Shown here: positions 20,656 to 20,739 of the stretch, piece by piece
Numbering within the stretch: position 1 is the first letter of the stretch
Layout of the letters: each line of letters opens with the position of its first letter
NCBI GenBank assembly: GCA_045532865.1
Contig: JAZSGT010000005.1
Coordinates: 1 to 20,739, forward strand
DNA from: RGIG4140 sp045532865
GTDB lineage: Bacteria > Pseudomonadota > Alphaproteobacteria > CAAHEQ01 > UBA3637
DNA: 20,739 nucleotides
Direction of reading: 5' to 3'
The notes under the pieces: model-generated
What the model saw: the letters and a program-made list of their open reading frames with translations, nothing else
What the model was told of the DNA's origin: nothing
Database searches by the model: none
Program-made: the position numbers and the translations under genes

Positions 20656-20739
20656 AAAAAACCTTTGTTTAAGTTAATACAAATATGTATTTAGATAGCG
20701 ATATATCCAAATGCAAATAACACTTAGTCAAAAGACTAA

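Overview
The window reads as chromosomal DNA of an AT-rich Gram-negative bacterium. Three things point to a low-GC, possibly host-associated alphaproteobacterium: the hup / tRNA-Val order, a peptidoglycan-recycling set (lytic transglycosylase, LD-carboxypeptidase, MurC/Mpl-type ligase) with an AsmA-like protein, and A/T-rich codon use. The taxonomic call is an inference from gene content and is not secure.

Layout. Positions 1-600 hold the tail of a possible upstream gene, the HU gene hup and tRNA-Val(UAC), whose promoter is embedded in the hup terminator. Positions 594-1536 have no credible gene. They carry a locally GC-rich array of repeats, each ending in an exact copy of the tRNA-Val 3' end plus its terminator, and a 120-bp hairpin-forming element. 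Next come a secreted/membrane TPM-domain protein (1537-2265), a membrane-anchored family 2 glycosyltransferase (2385-3437), a HipB/HipA toxin-antitoxin pair with a direct-repeat operator (3500-5072) and a small acidic protein (5139-5381).

On the minus strand, 10859-5475 runs as a probable operon of a MurC/Mpl-type ligase, an LD-carboxypeptidase and a U32-family protein, followed by an AsmA-like protein with its own probable promoter. Divergent from it, 10939-13257 encodes a secreted acidic/cysteine protein and a soluble lytic transglycosylase. Together these enzymes could cut murein, trim the released tetrapeptides and reload peptide or amino acid onto UDP-MurNAc. The two divergent promoters occupy nearly the same 30 bp.

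A 520-residue, strongly charged, coiled-coil/disordered protein (14816-13254) lies convergent to the transglycosylase. Two glycolytic genes, gap and pgk, follow (14993-17299) with a terminator between them. The remainder (17374-20655, minus strand) is an island of unrecognised genes. It contains a HExxH protein without signal peptide, a secreted 216-residue protein, and four single-pass or secreted microproteins, two of which look like diverged neighbouring paralogues.

The best candidates for something undescribed are the tRNA-Val-ended repeat array, the microprotein/HExxH island and the divergent Mur ligase coupled to ldcA. No CRISPR array, transposase, integrase or phage gene was seen.
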